From Phyllobacterium brassicacearum (GTDB lineage Bacteria; Pseudomonadota; Alphaproteobacteria; Rhizobiales; Rhizobiaceae), in the NCBI RefSeq assembly GCF_003010955.1, contig NZ_PGGO01000009.1:1-64000 (forward strand): a DNA stretch of 64,000 bases, read 5' to 3'. The translations under genes were made by a program, and so were the position numbers. Shown piece after piece: positions 63,927 to 64,000 of the stretch (position 1 is its first letter; the number at the start of each line of letters is the position of its first letter). Below the pieces are notes generated by a model, which was not told the DNA's origin, ran no database searches, and was given only the letters and a program-made list of their open reading frames with translations.

Positions 63927-64000
63927 ACCGTACGAAAGCATTGGCAGCCGCTGCAGAACAGCGGCTGCAGGAGCTGGGCATTACGCTTCCACCACCACCA
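63920..64000 (+). CDS. RidA/YjgF-family protein, first 27 codons (runs off window)
   Basis: Starting at ATG 63920, inside the last codons of the SDR gene in another frame, the sequence reads MVNRTKALAAAAEQRLQELG, then ITLPPPP to the window edge. The AEQRLQELGITLPPPP stretch is typical of the N-terminus of RidA-like (YjgF/UK114) deaminases. The overlap with the SDR stop suggests they form one transcription unit. Only the first 27 residues are visible. Confidence 0.65.
   Translation, partial: MVNRTKALAAAAEQRLQELGITLPPPP

Overview
The window looks like chromosomal DNA of an alphaproteobacterium of the order Hyphomicrobiales (Rhizobiales), most likely Phyllobacteriaceae/Brucellaceae (Phyllobacterium-like). 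This is inferred from gene order and protein style: lnt-praR-metK, fabI-fabB-fabA next to irr, tsaB-rimI-PlsC-miaB-phoH-ybeY-corC, and rimP-nusA-ylxR-infB-rbfA-truB-rpsO-pnp. No rRNA, tRNA or CRISPR array was recognised.

Left part (1-10.5 kb): the window opens inside the end of an IS3-family insertion sequence lying just upstream of engB. Next come a fasciclin-domain protein with an ECF sigma/anti-sigma pair, a 276-bp palindromic MITE-like element abutting argB, an Lrp-type regulator divergent from phenylalanine hydroxylase, a diguanylate cyclase, a HAD nucleotidase, a LOG-family protein, dapD and a ketopantoate-reductase-like gene. From 10.5 to 21.3 kb: dapE and a membrane protein, a leftward truA/GNAT/fmt/def cluster, rmuC, a lone HyuA-type hydantoinase, malate synthase G and a small secreted protein.

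Middle part (21.4-50.3 kb) is core housekeeping: tRNA modification (tsaB, miaB, trmB, truB), ribosome maturation (ybeY, rimP, rbfA), envelope and lipid genes (PlsC/OlsA-like, lnt, fabI/fabB/fabA), metK, a tripartite tricarboxylate transporter (tctCBA), the nusA-infB transcription/translation operon, rpsO and pnp. Several leaders here carry RNA structure: competing hairpins before metK, a promoter followed at once by an intrinsic terminator before rimP, a hairpin covering the rpsO Shine-Dalgarno, and nested hairpins before pnp.

Right part (50.3-64 kb) is more accessory: irr, a decayed IS5-type transposase tail, a DUF1326-DUF2182 pair with possible metal-binding motifs, an SH3 protein, a D-2-hydroxyacid dehydrogenase, a two-subunit aconitase X operon with a MoeB/ThiF-like enzyme, a SugE/Gdx exporter preceded by two ACGR-loop hairpins typical of a guanidine-II (mini-ykkC) riboswitch, a Ser/Gly-rich secreted protein, a SARP-type regulator broken by an in-frame TGA, a hydrolase, a LysR/SDR divergent pair and the first 27 codons of a RidA-like gene running off the edge. 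Interspersed palindromic repeats occur at 3027-3302, 10441-10506 and 54811-54980; the last supplies the final codons and stop of the aconitase X small subunit.
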